A stretch of 64,000 nt of DNA from Streptomyces sp. NBC_01262 (GCF_036226365.1 NZ_CP108462.1:1612001-1676000), one strand, 5' to 3'; numbered from the stretch's first letter, positions 16,789 through 26,083 are shown. Made by a program: numbers and translations. The notes: a model not told the origin generated them from the sequence alone.

Positions 16789-18728
16789 TCCGATTCCTCG
16801 TCCTCCTCGTACGAAAGGGTCGTGGGCGTGGAGTCGGGGCCGTTGCCGAACGGGGACCACATGCGCAGGTTGGTCAGTTCGGCGGTGCTGCGGTCCCATG
16901 TGTCGAAGAACTCGGTGCGCTGACGCAGGGCGGCGGCCAGGAGCCGGAGGGATTCCTTGCGCGTGCGGCGTCCGTGGTCCTGGCGGCGGCGGCGCTGGAC
17001 GGGGACACGCCGGAGGTCGAGGAGACCCCAGACGGCCACGGCCGCACCGCCGGCGGCTACGGAGACGGCGGTGTTGCCGCGCAGGAGCACGACGGCGAGG
17101 GTGGTGGTGAGCGCGCCACCGAGACCGGCGGCGACAAGGCGGAGCCAGTTGTGGGTGACGGCCCGTACCGCTTCGCGGGTGAGGTCGTCGATGTGAGTGG
17201 CGAGCCGGTCGGCGAGCAGCGGCTCGTCGATGAGCACGGCGGGATCCGTGGGAACGTCGATGGTCCAGCCGTGCAGGTCGAGGTGGATCTGCTGGGGCCG
17301 CTGGGTGGCGGCGGCGCGGACGAAGTCGGCGGCGGACTGCTGGACGCTCTTCCAGACGCAGATGAGGGCCAGCCGCCGCCCGGCCGCGCCGAGTTCGACG
17401 CGTTCGGGCTCGAATACCGCGTGGTCGAGGATCGCGGCGAAGTCCAGCCCCGGCGCGAACTCGGCGAGCACCGGCTGCGGGGAGGCGGGAACGGCGAGGG
17501 CGGCAAGGTTCTCGCCACGGTTCTCGACGACACGGCGCTGCCATTGCATCTCACGGTGGAGTTCGGCCTCGTCGGCCTCGGGGCGCTCGATGAGCATTTC
17601 GAGCGCGAGGCCCGCGTAGCCGCGCCCGGCGGCGAGTTCCTCGGGGGTGTCGGGGAATTCCCGGTTGAGGTGGCCGAGCAGGCCCCCGGGGATGGTGGCC
17701 AGCTCCCAGCCGTAGGCCAGGCCGTCCCACTGGTCACCGATCGCCTCGCGCAGCGCGGGGAAGCGTTCGGCGGAAACCTGCGTGCGCAGTTCCCACAGCC
17801 GCTGGTCCCAGCGCAGCGCGCGCGGCCGTGAGCCGGCGATGCGCTTGTCGCTGGCGTGCCGGCCCCGGGCCCGGCCCGCGCCGCGGTCCGCTTCCGGGGT
17901 CTCGGAGTCGTTGTCCCAGCGGAGCATCGCCTGCAGGGCGAACGTATGGGCCTCTGCCCCCAGTTCTCCGGCGGCGATGGCGCTGAGGACGGGCTGGAAC
18001 TCCGCTTCGAGCCGCTTGGGGTCGAGGGTCTCCAGGTAACGGCCGGCCCAGCGGGCGGCCTGGTCCTGCTCGCCGAGACGGGCGAAGGTGAGGGCTGCGA
18101 AGAGCTTGGCCTTGGCCGGGTCGAGGGCATATGCCTGCTGCCGGGCCCGCTCGCTGGTGTCCGGATCGCCCAGGTGGCGCGCGGCCAGCGCGGTGAGCGC
18201 CGGGGCCAGCCAGTACGTGGAGTCCCAGAGCAGGGAGTCCTGGAGCGCTTCCTTGACGATCAGCGGCTCGACGGCGTCCCTGCGGATCGCGTCGGCGGTG
18301 AGGGTGTGCGTGAGTCCCCGTGCCAGGGAGCGGATCCGCTTGCGTCCGCCGAAGCGCGTCAGCCAGTCGGTGGTCAGCCGAGCCAGCTCCGCCTGGGCAC
18401 CGGAGGCCAGGCGGTCGCGTTCGTACTGCTGGAGGAAGACCGCGAACTCGTCCCTGCTGCGCGCGACGTCCTCGCTCAGCTCGGTGACGGTCCCGGTCAG
18501 GTCTGCCAGGCGGGCGGACACCTCGCTCATCGTGCCGTGCAGTCCGCCCACCCAGGCGTTGACTCCGGTCACCTTGACGCTGAGGGCGTCCAGCTCGCTT
18601 CCATGGCGGACCTGGGCGGCCGACAGCCGCACTATCCGCTCGCTCAGTTCGTTTATGCCGGTAATACCTGCGGTCTCTGTTGTTCCGGTGGTTCCGGAGG
18701 TTCTGTCGGGGATCTGTTCCCCTGTCAT
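16782..18728 (-). CDS. Uncharacterised coiled-coil protein with a membrane hairpin and acidic tail
   Basis: The product is 648 residues from the ATG at 18728. Residues 25-110 show heptad-like spacing (ELSERIVRLSAAQVRHGSEL and so on) typical of coiled coil. A helical, TPR-like middle follows (LAPALTALAARHLGDPDTSE; FAALTFARLGEQDQAARWAG). Near residues 535-580 two hydrophobic stretches (VAAGLGGALTTTLAVVLL; VAAGGAAVAVWGLL) form a membrane hairpin, then a basic loop and a C-terminus ending YEEDEESEE. An upstream in-frame GTG at 18806 is possible but has no ribosome site. It lies downstream of an AsnC-type regulator. I cannot name a function; an inner-membrane scaffold is one possibility. Confidence 0.75.
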   Translation of the reverse strand: MTGEQIPDRTSGTTGTTETAGITGINELSERIVRLSAAQVRHGSELDALSVKVTGVNAWVGGLHGTMSEVSARLADLTGTVTELSEDVARSRDEFAVFLQQYERDRLASGAQAELARLTTDWLTRFGGRKRIRSLARGLTHTLTADAIRRDAVEPLIVKEALQDSLLWDSTYWLAPALTALAARHLGDPDTSERARQQAYALDPAKAKLFAALTFARLGEQDQAARWAGRYLETLDPKRLEAEFQPVLSAIAAGELGAEAHTFALQAMLRWDNDSETPEADRGAGRARGRHASDKRIAGSRPRALRWDQRLWELRTQVSAERFPALREAIGDQWDGLAYGWELATIPGGLLGHLNREFPDTPEELAAGRGYAGLALEMLIERPEADEAELHREMQWQRRVVENRGENLAALAVPASPQPVLAEFAPGLDFAAILDHAVFEPERVELGAAGRRLALICVWKSVQQSAADFVRAAATQRPQQIHLDLHGWTIDVPTDPAVLIDEPLLADRLATHIDDLTREAVRAVTHNWLRLVAAGLGGALTTTLAVVLLRGNTAVSVAAGGAAVAVWGLLDLRRVPVQRRRRQDHGRRTRKESLRLLAAALRQRTEFFDTWDRSTAELTNLRMWSPFGNGPDSTPTTLSYEEDEESEE

Positions 18729-18812
18729 TTCCGTCGTACCCACCCCCCGGTGGTCGCGTTGGTCGTGCGTACGATGAAGCACGTAGTCACCATTGCGCAA
18801 GAGCACCTGTGA

Positions 18813-19793
18813 CTATCTGCGTTCTTCGTACGTCATCTGTTTGAATTTACGTACGACAGGCGCGGTCTCCACATGCCGCACCCCGTCCAGGGCTCCGATT
18901 TTTTCATTGAGGTATGCGTAAATACCGGCGTGGTCACGGCAGATGACCGAAGTGACCAGATTGGAAGTACCGGTGGTCGCGGCGACGAAGGCGGTCTCGG
19001 GGTGGCCGGCGAGCGCCTCACCGACCGTGGCGAGCGCGGATGGCGCGACTGTGAGCCAGAGTACGGCCTGGGCGTCGTAGCCGAGCAGTACAGAGTCGAA
19101 TTGAACGTCGAAATAGAGAACTCCGGCGCGTACGAGCTGTTCAAGGCGTCGTTTGACGGCTGACTCCGAGCGGCCGGTGGCCCGGTGCAGCTCGGGGTAG
19201 GAGGCGCGGCCGTCCTCCGCGAGGGCGGCGAGCAGCGACTCGTCCTCGGGGGCGAGCCGGAACGGGCCGCCGGGGTGGTGGTCGTGGTCATAGGCAGGCA
19301 CGCGCAGCGCGGCGTTCTGCTCGGGGGTGAGGCTGTCGCCCTTGGTGAACCAGCCCTGGACGCCGCCGTAGAAGACGTGCAGCACGGACATGGCTCTGAT
19401 CTCGACGATGCTCGGGGTGCGCGGGAGCTTGCCGAACAGCAGGGCGTCGTACTCGTCGCGGTCGGAGTCGGTGACGCAGAACAGCTCCGTACCGCCGGAG
19501 GTCAGCCGGACCCATGCCGTGTCGGGGCGGCGGGCGAGGGCCTTGGCGATGGTCACGGAGGCGTCGGGGGTGCAGCGCAGCCGCAGGATCCAGCGGGTGC
19601 GGCCGAGGCGTGCGCCGTCGGTCATGCCGATCACGCGCATCCCGAAGTCGGCGCGCAGCCGCCGGTAGCGGCGGGCGACCGTCTGGTCGGAGACACCGAG
19701 GACGGCGGCGATCCGGCTGAAGGGGGCTCTGGGATCGAGCGTCAGGGCGTGCAGGAGCTGCTCGTCGGTCAGCCCGCGGTCGTGGGAATCCAC
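18813..19793 (-). CDS. Tandem-domain Lrp/AsnC-family transcriptional regulator
   Basis: This 326-residue protein is about twice the size of a normal Lrp/AsnC protein and is an internal duplication: a first HTH at residues 8-50 (LDPRAPFSRIAAVLGVSDQTVARRYR) with its sensor domain, then a second HTH near 185-225 (LAEDGRASYPELHRATGRSESAVKRR) with a second RAM-type domain. It starts with GTG at 19793. It is divergent from an MFS drug exporter 114 bases away and probably regulates it; the uncharacterised membrane protein follows on the same strand. Confidence 0.9.
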   Translation of the reverse strand: MDSHDRGLTDEQLLHALTLDPRAPFSRIAAVLGVSDQTVARRYRRLRADFGMRVIGMTDGARLGRTRWILRLRCTPDASVTIAKALARRPDTAWVRLTSGGTELFCVTDSDRDEYDALLFGKLPRTPSIVEIRAMSVLHVFYGGVQGWFTKGDSLTPEQNAALRVPAYDHDHHPGGPFRLAPEDESLLAALAEDGRASYPELHRATGRSESAVKRRLEQLVRAGVLYFDVQFDSVLLGYDAQAVLWLTVAPSALATVGEALAGHPETAFVAATTGTSNLVTSVICRDHAGIYAYLNEKIGALDGVRHVETAPVVRKFKQMTYEERR

Positions 19794-19906
19794 CGCTGAT
19801 CACCTCTGTGCTGTCGGAATCCGGCGCTGGAATCGCTCTGGCTGGCGCGTTCGGGCGCCGGATGGCGATCGTACGGCAACGGAACACCGAAGAGGGAGAG
19901 AGAGCG

Positions 19907-21460
19907 ATGCGCAAGTGGGGGCCGCTGGTGGCGGTCTGTCTGGGGACATTCATGCTGCTGATCGACGTGACGATCGTGATCGTGGCGCTGCCGGACATCG
20001 CGGACACGCTGGACGCGTCGCTGTCGCAGTTGCAGTGGGTGATCGACGTCTATGCGCTGGCGCTCGCCGCGCTGCTGCTCGGCGCGGGCTCGGCGGCCGA
20101 TGTGATCGGGCGGCGGAAGGTGTACGTGGCGGGGACGGCGTTGTTCGCGGTGGCCTCGCTGGCGTGCGGGCTGGCGCCGAACGCCGGTGCGCTGGTGGCG
20201 ATGCGGGCGGTGCAGGGGGTGGGCGCGACCGCGATGTTCGCGACCACGCTGTCGCTGCTGGGGGCGGCCTACCAGGGCCGGGACCGGTCGGTGGCGCTGG
20301 GGGTGTGGGGCGCGGTCAGCGGTGCGGCGGCGGCGCTCGGGCCGGTGCTGGGCGGGCTGCTGACGCAGGGGCTGAGCTGGCGGTGGGTGTTCTTCGTCAA
20401 TCTGCCGGTGAGCGCGGCGGCGGTCTGGCTGACGCTGCGGGTGGTCCGTGAGTCGCGGGGCGGCGCGGGCGCGCGGATCGACTGGGCCGGTACGGCGGCG
20501 TTCGCCGCCTTCGCCGGCACTGCGACGTATGCGGTGATCCGCGCCGACACGGTCGGCTGGGGCTCGGGCCGCACACTCGGCACGCTGGCCGCCTCCGCCG
20601 TCGCGCTGGCGCTGTTCGTGGTGGCCGAGCGGCGGGCCGGTCATCCGATGCTGGATCTGCGGCTGTTCGGCAACCGCTCCTTCCTCGGGGTGATGGTGGG
20701 CACGGTCGCGCTCAACTCGGCGGCCTTCGGCTTCCTGCCGTACACCTCGCTGTGGCTGCAGACGGTGCTCGGCATGAGCCCGGTGCGCGGCGGCCTGGTG
20801 CTGATCCCGCTCGCGGTGGCGGCGTTCCTGGCGGCGGGGCTCGGCGGGCGGCTGCTGCACGGGGCGCCGCACCGGTGGGTGGTCGGGGGCGGGCTGCTGC
20901 TGATCGGTGCGGGCGCGCTGGCGCAGGCGGTGCTGGACGCGGACTCGGGGTGGGCGTCGCTGACGGCGGGCCTGGTGCTGGCCGGGCTGGGCGTCGGGCT
21001 GGTCAACCCGGCTGTCGCTTCGGCGGCGCTGGCCTGCGTACCGCCACGGCAGGCGGGGATGGCGGGCGGCGCGGTGAACACGATGCGCCAGCTCGGGTAC
21101 GCGCTCGGGGTCGCCGTCTTCGGGACCCTGCTGACGAACCGTATGCAGAATTCGCTGACTGTCGACGGTATACAGGATCCCCACACCACGGCCCGGGTCC
21201 TGGCCGGCGGCGGGGCTCGCGAACTGCTCGCCCGGATACCGGCCGCACAACGCGACACCGTCGACCACGCCCTGCGGGCCGCCTTCGCGTCAGGGCTCAA
21301 CACGGCCGCCGTCGCGGCCGGTACGGCAGGACTGCTGGCCGGCGTGGCCGTGCTGGTCCTCGTGCGGACCAAGGCACCCGAGCAGCAGTCGGAGCAACCG
21401 GGCAGCCTCCCACAACAGCCCGGTCACGCTTCCGTAGAGTCACCGGCCGCCGCGCCGTAG
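19907..21460 (+). CDS. MFS drug:H+ antiporter, DHA2 (EmrB/QacA) family
   Basis: This 517-residue protein has about 14 membrane segments. The DHA2 signature LIDVTIVIVALPDIADTL appears in the first segment, the motif A loop reads SAADVIGRRKVYV, and motif C in segment 5 reads ALGPVLGGLL. It probably exports a toxic compound or secondary metabolite. I chose ATG at 19907 because GAGGGAGAG precedes it; an in-frame ATG at 19863 would add 14 residues. It is divergent from the Lrp/AsnC gene and followed by a strong terminator. Confidence 0.9.
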   Translation: MRKWGPLVAVCLGTFMLLIDVTIVIVALPDIADTLDASLSQLQWVIDVYALALAALLLGAGSAADVIGRRKVYVAGTALFAVASLACGLAPNAGALVAMRAVQGVGATAMFATTLSLLGAAYQGRDRSVALGVWGAVSGAAAALGPVLGGLLTQGLSWRWVFFVNLPVSAAAVWLTLRVVRESRGGAGARIDWAGTAAFAAFAGTATYAVIRADTVGWGSGRTLGTLAASAVALALFVVAERRAGHPMLDLRLFGNRSFLGVMVGTVALNSAAFGFLPYTSLWLQTVLGMSPVRGGLVLIPLAVAAFLAAGLGGRLLHGAPHRWVVGGGLLLIGAGALAQAVLDADSGWASLTAGLVLAGLGVGLVNPAVASAALACVPPRQAGMAGGAVNTMRQLGYALGVAVFGTLLTNRMQNSLTVDGIQDPHTTARVLAGGGARELLARIPAAQRDTVDHALRAAFASGLNTAAVAAGTAGLLAGVAVLVLVRTKAPEQQSEQPGSLPQQPGHASVESPAAAP

Positions 21461-21503
21461 CTGAGTCAACAGTGATGAGCGCGAGCAGATTTGGTGGAGA
21501 TCA

Positions 21504-21543
21504 CCGGTCGCGCGCCGGACCCCACGGTCCGGCGCGCGGCCGG
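21504..21543 (+). terminator. Long GC hairpin terminator after the MFS gene
   Basis: The arms 21504-21521 and 21526-21543 form an 18-bp stem with one G-T wobble and a CCAC loop (core GCGCGCCGGACC against its complement). It lies 43 bases after the MFS stop and before the acyl-CoA synthetase promoter. Confidence 0.75.
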
Positions 21544-21685
21544 CGCTGCTTGCGGTAACAGGGACGATGCCCACCACCAGCACAAACGTGCTATTCGACG
21601 TCACTGCGGGTGATCGCCCGACCTCTCCCCCCGCTCCTGAGGATCAGGTAGCTTACGGGCGCCCCGAGCGGTCGAGGAGCGACTT

Positions 21686-23563
21686 TTGCGCGAGTTCACC
21701 ATTCCCCCACTGGTGACGGCACCCCAGGCGGGCGGTCTGGCGGACGCGGTGTTCGTCAACGCCACCGAGGAGCCGGACCGAGTCGTGCTCGGACGCCGTA
21801 CGACGGCACCGGCCCAGTCCCCCGCCGACATCGCCGACGCCGCCGACGCGCCCGCCGACGCCCCCTGGCAGGACGTGACCGCCGCGCGCTTCCGCGACGA
21901 GGTGATGGCCGTCGCCAAGGGCCTGCTGGCCCAGGGGATACGTTTCGGCGACCGGGTGGGACTGATGTCCAGGACCCGCTACGAGTGGACGGTGCTGGAC
22001 TTCGCGCTGTGGAGCATCGGGGCACAGCCGGTCCCCATCTACCCCACCTCCTCCTCCGAGCAGGTCCGCTGGATGCTGCACGACTCCGCGGCCGTCGCCT
22101 GCGTCGTCGAGCACGAGGACCACGCCATGACCATCGGCGCCGTCATCGACGAGCTGCCGCAGCTCACCCGCCTGTGGCAGCTCGACTCCGACGCCCTCGC
22201 CGAGATCGCCGCCGCCGGCACCGAGATCGACGACGACGTCGTGCACCGGCACCGCAACGCCGTCACCCCCGAGGCCATCGCCACCGTCATCTACACCTCC
22301 GGCACCACCGGCCGCCCCAAGGGCTGTGTCATCACCCACGCCAACTTCATGGCCGAGGCCGACAACGTCATCAACCTCTACGAGCCGGTCTTCCACTCCA
22401 AACCCGGCGACGAGGCCTCCACCCTCCTCTTCCTCCCCCTGGCCCACGTCTTCGGCCGGATGGTCGAGGTCGCCGCCGTCCGTGCCCGGGTGCGCCTGGG
22501 CCACCAGCCCAATCTGGCCGCGGCCGAACTGCTCCCGGCGATGGCCACCTTCAAGCCGACTTTCGTCCTCGCCGTCCCGTACGTCTTCGAGAAGGTCTTC
22601 CAGGGCGCCCGCCGCAAGGCCGAGGCGGGAGGCAAGCTCGGCGTCTTCGAAAAGGCCGTGGACGTCGCCGTGCGGCACGCCGAAGCGATGGAGGCCAAGG
22701 CCTTCGGCACCGGCCCCGGCCCGACCGCCGGCCTGCGCGTGCAGCACCAGCTCTACGACAAGCTCGTCTACGGCAAGGTGCGCGCCGCCCTCGGCGGCCG
22801 GGTCAGGCACGCCTTCTCCGGCGGCTCGGCGATGGACCGGCGGATGGGCCTGTTCTTCGACGGCGCCGGCGTCCGTATCTTCGAGGGCTACGGCCTCACC
22901 GAGTCCACCGCCGCCGCCACCGCGAACCCGCCCGAGCAGACCCGCTTCGGCACCGTCGGCCTGCCCATCCCCGGCACCACCGTCCACATCGCCGACGACG
23001 GCGAGATCTGGCTCCACGGCGACCAGGTCTTCGAGGGCTACCTCAACAACCCCAAAGCCACCCACGAACTCCTCCACGAGGGCTGGCTCGCCACCGGCGA
23101 CCTCGGCGCCCTCGACGAGGACGGCTACCTCACGATCACCGGCCGCAAGAAGGAGATCCTGGTCACCAACGGCGGCAAGTCCGTCTCCCCGGTGCCCCTG
23201 GAGGAGCGCGTACGCTCCCACCCCCTGGTCGGCCAGTGCGTCGTCCTCGGCAACGACCGCCCCTTCATCTCCGCCCTGATCACCCTCGACCCCGACGGCG
23301 TCACCCACTGGCTGGCCATGCACGACAAGCCGGTGCCCTCCATCGCCGACCTGGTCCGCGACCCGGACCTGGAGGCCGAGATCCGGCGGGCCGTCGTGGC
23401 CGCCAACACCCTGGTCTCGCAGGCCGAGTCGATCCGCACCTTCCGCATCCTGTCCGGCCAGTTCTCCGAGGAGCACGGCCTGCTCACGCCCTCGCTCAAA
23501 CTCAAGCGCAAGGCCATCGAGAAGGCCTACGCACAGGAGATCGAGCTCCTCTACCGCGGCTGA
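21686..23563 (+). CDS. Long-chain fatty acyl-CoA synthetase (FadD15-like AMP-dependent ligase)
   Basis: This 625-residue adenylate-forming enzyme activates fatty acids to acyl-CoA via an acyl-AMP. The P-loop-like motif YTSGTTGRPKG begins at Tyr203, the FEGYGLTEST motif and the hinge GWLATGDLGALDEDGYLTITGRKKEI (motifs A5-A8) follow. The near-terminal Lys (SLKLKRKAI) for adenylation is present. It starts with TTG preceded by GGAGCG. The sequence matches the actinobacterial FadD15/long-chain branch. It is probably monocistronic; the next gene is 110 bases on behind its own operator. Confidence 0.93.
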   Translation: MREFTIPPLVTAPQAGGLADAVFVNATEEPDRVVLGRRTTAPAQSPADIADAADAPADAPWQDVTAARFRDEVMAVAKGLLAQGIRFGDRVGLMSRTRYEWTVLDFALWSIGAQPVPIYPTSSSEQVRWMLHDSAAVACVVEHEDHAMTIGAVIDELPQLTRLWQLDSDALAEIAAAGTEIDDDVVHRHRNAVTPEAIATVIYTSGTTGRPKGCVITHANFMAEADNVINLYEPVFHSKPGDEASTLLFLPLAHVFGRMVEVAAVRARVRLGHQPNLAAAELLPAMATFKPTFVLAVPYVFEKVFQGARRKAEAGGKLGVFEKAVDVAVRHAEAMEAKAFGTGPGPTAGLRVQHQLYDKLVYGKVRAALGGRVRHAFSGGSAMDRRMGLFFDGAGVRIFEGYGLTESTAAATANPPEQTRFGTVGLPIPGTTVHIADDGEIWLHGDQVFEGYLNNPKATHELLHEGWLATGDLGALDEDGYLTITGRKKEILVTNGGKSVSPVPLEERVRSHPLVGQCVVLGNDRPFISALITLDPDGVTHWLAMHDKPVPSIADLVRDPDLEAEIRRAVVAANTLVSQAESIRTFRILSGQFSEEHGLLTPSLKLKRKAIEKAYAQEIELLYRG

Positions 23564-23612
23564 CCAGCCCGGCTCGGGAATGAGCGCGGCCAGGAGATCG
23601 TTCACGTTGAAA

Positions 23613-23632
23613 GAAATGTCCGCGGACATTTC
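23613..23632. promoter_or_regulatory. Perfect 20-base palindromic operator before the aldo/keto reductase
   Basis: GAAATGTCCGCGGACATTTC is self-complementary over all 20 bases and lies 41 bases upstream of the GTG at 23674. TTGAAA at 23607-23612 abuts it as a possible -35. It suits a TetR-family dimer; the cognate repressor is not obvious in the window. Confidence 0.65.
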
Positions 23633-23673
23633 CGAAGACATGACAACGCAACGACGAAAAGGATCACCTGCTC

Positions 23674-24519
23674 GTGAGCAAGGCCACCGAGGTCCCCTTC
23701 ATCACCCTCAACAACGGCGTGCGCATGCCGCAGCTGGGCTTCGGCGTCTGGCAGGTGCCGGACACCGAGGCGGCGGCCGCCGTCTCCAGCGCCCTGGAAG
23801 CCGGCTACCGCAGCATCGACACCGCCGCGATCTACGAGAACGAGAAGGGCACCGGCCAGGCCCTCGCCGCCGCCGGGCTGCCCCGCGAGGAGCTCTTCGT
23901 CACCACAAAGCTCTGGAACTCCGACCAGGGCTACGACGCCATGCTGCGCGCCTTCGACGCCTCGCTCGACAAGCTCGGCCTGGACTACCTCGACCTCTAT
24001 CTGATCCACTGGCCGACCCCCGGGCGCGGCCTGTACCCCGACACCTGGCGCGCCTTCGAGAAGCTGTACGCCGACGGCCGCGCCAAGGCGATCGGCGTCT
24101 CCAACTTCCCCGTCGCCCAGCTCCAGCACCTCCTCGACAGCGGCTCGACCGTCCCCGCCGTCAACCAGATCGAGCTGCACCCCAACCTCCCCCAGGGCGA
24201 GCTGCGCGCCTTCCACGCCGCCCAGGGCGTCGCCACCGAGGCCTGGTCCCCCCTCGGCCAGGGCAAGGGCCTGCTGGCGGAACCGGCGCTGGCCGCCCTC
24301 GCCGCCAAGCACGACCGCAGCCCGGCCCAGGTCGTGCTGCGCTGGCACCTCCAGCTCGGCAATGTCGTCATCCCCAAGTCCGTCACCCCCTCCCGCATCC
24401 GCGAGAACCTGGACGTATTCGGCTTCGAGCTCGACGCCGACGACGTCGCCGCCATCGGCGCCCTCGACAACGGCCACCGCCTCGGCCCGGATCCGGCCAA
24501 CTTCGACTACGTCGGCTGA
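23674..24519 (+). CDS. Aldo/keto reductase (2,5-diketo-gluconate reductase-like)
   Basis: This 281-residue TIM-barrel oxidoreductase has the full catalytic tetrad: Asp49, Tyr54 (SIDTAAIYENEKG), Lys79 (VTTKLW) and His112 (LIHWPTP). The NADPH-binding IPKSVTPSRIREN loop is present near the C-terminus. It reduces aldehydes or ketones with NADPH; the family includes DkgA/B-type enzymes. It begins with GTG, with AAAAGG about 12 bases upstream. A perfect palindrome in the promoter suggests induction by a carbonyl or other small molecule. Confidence 0.93.
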   Translation: MSKATEVPFITLNNGVRMPQLGFGVWQVPDTEAAAAVSSALEAGYRSIDTAAIYENEKGTGQALAAAGLPREELFVTTKLWNSDQGYDAMLRAFDASLDKLGLDYLDLYLIHWPTPGRGLYPDTWRAFEKLYADGRAKAIGVSNFPVAQLQHLLDSGSTVPAVNQIELHPNLPQGELRAFHAAQGVATEAWSPLGQGKGLLAEPALAALAAKHDRSPAQVVLRWHLQLGNVVIPKSVTPSRIRENLDVFGFELDADDVAAIGALDNGHRLGPDPANFDYVG

Positions 24520-24562
24520 CCTTTCGGCTGACTTACGCGTAGAGCGCGCGGCGTGGCCGGTC

Positions 24563-24568
24563 TACGCT
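24563..24568 (+). promoter_or_regulatory. -10 element close to the start of the secreted protein gene
   Basis: TACGCT lies eight bases before the ATG at 24577, and no ribosome binding site is visible, so the transcript is probably leaderless or nearly so. Confidence 0.4.
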
Positions 24569-24576
24569 CGCGTGCC

Positions 24577-25407
24577 ATGAAGCCCGCGCTGCGCACCGCC
24601 GCCGTACTGGCCGGCGCCGTGACCCTGACCGCCGCCGCGACCGCCACCGTCCACGCCGCCTCACCCGGCGGCTGGACGGAGGCGGGCTCGGCGTCCGTGA
24701 GCTCCCTCACCGGCAGCCAGGGGCTGGCCAGCCTGGCCGACGGCTCGCTGGTGTACCGGGGGCTGGGGTCGGTCCCGCTGTCGCTGCGGATCCAGGGCTG
24801 GGTGCATGTCGGCGACCCGGACGCGGCGAAGGGCTACGTCTTCGACGCGTACCAGGGCGAGGACACGGCGACGTCGAAGATGTACGCGGTCACGACCCCG
24901 GCCGGGCAGCAGTACACGTACGTCCATCAGCTCGACGCGGGCGAGAAGCTCAACAACTCCTTCGCCGCGATCTCGCCCGACGCGCAATGGCTGGTCTCGG
25001 GCGAGTGGGGCGACCAGAACCGGCTGCAGGTGTTCCCGGCGCCGCTGCTCAACGCCTCGACGCCGGCGACCGGCGGGACGCTCTCGCAGGCGGGGCAGAT
25101 CACCCTGGACAAGCAGGTCAGCGACATCCAGGGCTGCGACTTCGTCTCGGACACCCGGCTGGTGTGCGCCTCGGACGACACCGCGAAGGACCTGCTGCAG
25201 GTCGACCTGCCGCACGCCCTGGACGGCACGGCTGTCACCGGCACGGTCACCGCTCTGCTGACGCTGCCGCAGCGCAGCATCTGCACCGGCACCTTCGAGG
25301 CCGAGGGCGTCGACTACGACCCGACGGCGAAGGTGCTGCGCGCGGAGGTGGTGCCGCCGAGCATCTGCGCGGTGTCGACGACCGTGTACTCGTACACCCC
25401 GTCCTGA
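24577..25407 (+). CDS. Secreted protein of unknown function, possibly beta-propeller-like
   Basis: This 276-residue protein has a signal peptide (MKPALRTAAVLAGAVTLTAA, cleavage near VHAA residues 25-28). The mature part contains short repeated blocks ending in strand-like segments (LADGSLVYRGL, ISPDAQWLVSGEWG, DFVSDTRLVCASDD) that resemble WD/YVTN-type propeller blades, and four cysteines in the C-terminal half that could form disulfides. No enzyme motif is seen. It probably acts outside the cell. Start at the ATG 24577, close behind TACGCT; convergent with the TetR gene. Confidence 0.8.
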   Translation: MKPALRTAAVLAGAVTLTAAATATVHAASPGGWTEAGSASVSSLTGSQGLASLADGSLVYRGLGSVPLSLRIQGWVHVGDPDAAKGYVFDAYQGEDTATSKMYAVTTPAGQQYTYVHQLDAGEKLNNSFAAISPDAQWLVSGEWGDQNRLQVFPAPLLNASTPATGGTLSQAGQITLDKQVSDIQGCDFVSDTRLVCASDDTAKDLLQVDLPHALDGTAVTGTVTALLTLPQRSICTGTFEAEGVDYDPTAKVLRAEVVPPSICAVSTTVYSYTPS

Positions 25408-25419
25408 CCGTCCTAGCCG

Positions 25420-26073
25420 TCACGCCCCGCGACGGAGCAGTGTCGCCTCCACCCCCGCGATGATCGCGCCGATCCCCTCGTCGAAGCCCCGCTCGTGGTC
25501 CTGGAACATCTCGCGCCCCGCCTCGGCGGACAGCGGGTATGCGGCGAGGCGCTGCGCGCGGGCCTCGACGTCGTACCCCTCGGTGCCCGCGAACGGGTCG
25601 GGGCCCATGGCCTGTTCCTCGATGACGTAGCCGATCGTGAAGCTGTACGCCGTCAGCCACGCGCGGGCCGCGGCGCGCGGGGTGAACCCGGCCACGACCA
25701 GCACGCGCAGGTTCTCCTCCATGCCGTCCGCGTAGGACGTGTCGGTGAAGGTCGTGCCGCTGTAGACCTTGGCTCCGTCGCGGTAGCGCAGCAGGTGGGC
25801 GCGCAGGCCGTGCATGCGGGTGCGGAAGGTGTCGCGCCAGTCGTCGGACGGCGGGGCGGCGGTGTCGGCGGCCATGCGGCGCATCATCTCGGTCGCCATC
25901 TCGTCGAGCAGCGCCTGCTTGTCCTTGAAGTGCCAGTACAACGCGGGTGCCTTGACGTCGAGTTCGTGCGCGATCGCGCGCAGCGTCAGGCCCTCCAGGC
26001 CGACCTCGTTGAGCAACCGCAGGGCGGTCTCGGCGACCAGGCGGCGGTCGAGTTTCGATGTTCTCCGGGTCAC
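25420..26073 (-). CDS. TetR-family regulator (TetR_C class)
   Basis: This 217-residue repressor has the N-terminal HTH at residues 10-55 (TLRAIAHELDVKAPALYWHFKDKQALLDEM) and a C-terminal ligand domain like that of tetracycline repressors. It starts GTG at 26073 and is divergent from the FAD monooxygenase, with two similar palindromes between them. By analogy with TetR/TetX-like and rifampicin-monooxygenase pairs it probably senses an aromatic compound that the neighbour oxidises. Confidence 0.93.
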   Translation of the reverse strand: MTRRTSKLDRRLVAETALRLLNEVGLEGLTLRAIAHELDVKAPALYWHFKDKQALLDEMATEMMRRMAADTAAPPSDDWRDTFRTRMHGLRAHLLRYRDGAKVYSGTTFTDTSYADGMEENLRVLVVAGFTPRAAARAWLTAYSFTIGYVIEEQAMGPDPFAGTEGYDVEARAQRLAAYPLSAEAGREMFQDHERGFDEGIGAIIAGVEATLLRRGA

Positions 26074-26083
26074 GGTTGACAGT

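Noticed and set aside
18729-18806. Extended N-terminus for the coiled-coil membrane protein from GTG 18806
   Set aside because: No ribosome site is present and the extra residues are not typical; ATG 18728 was preferred, though this is uncertain.
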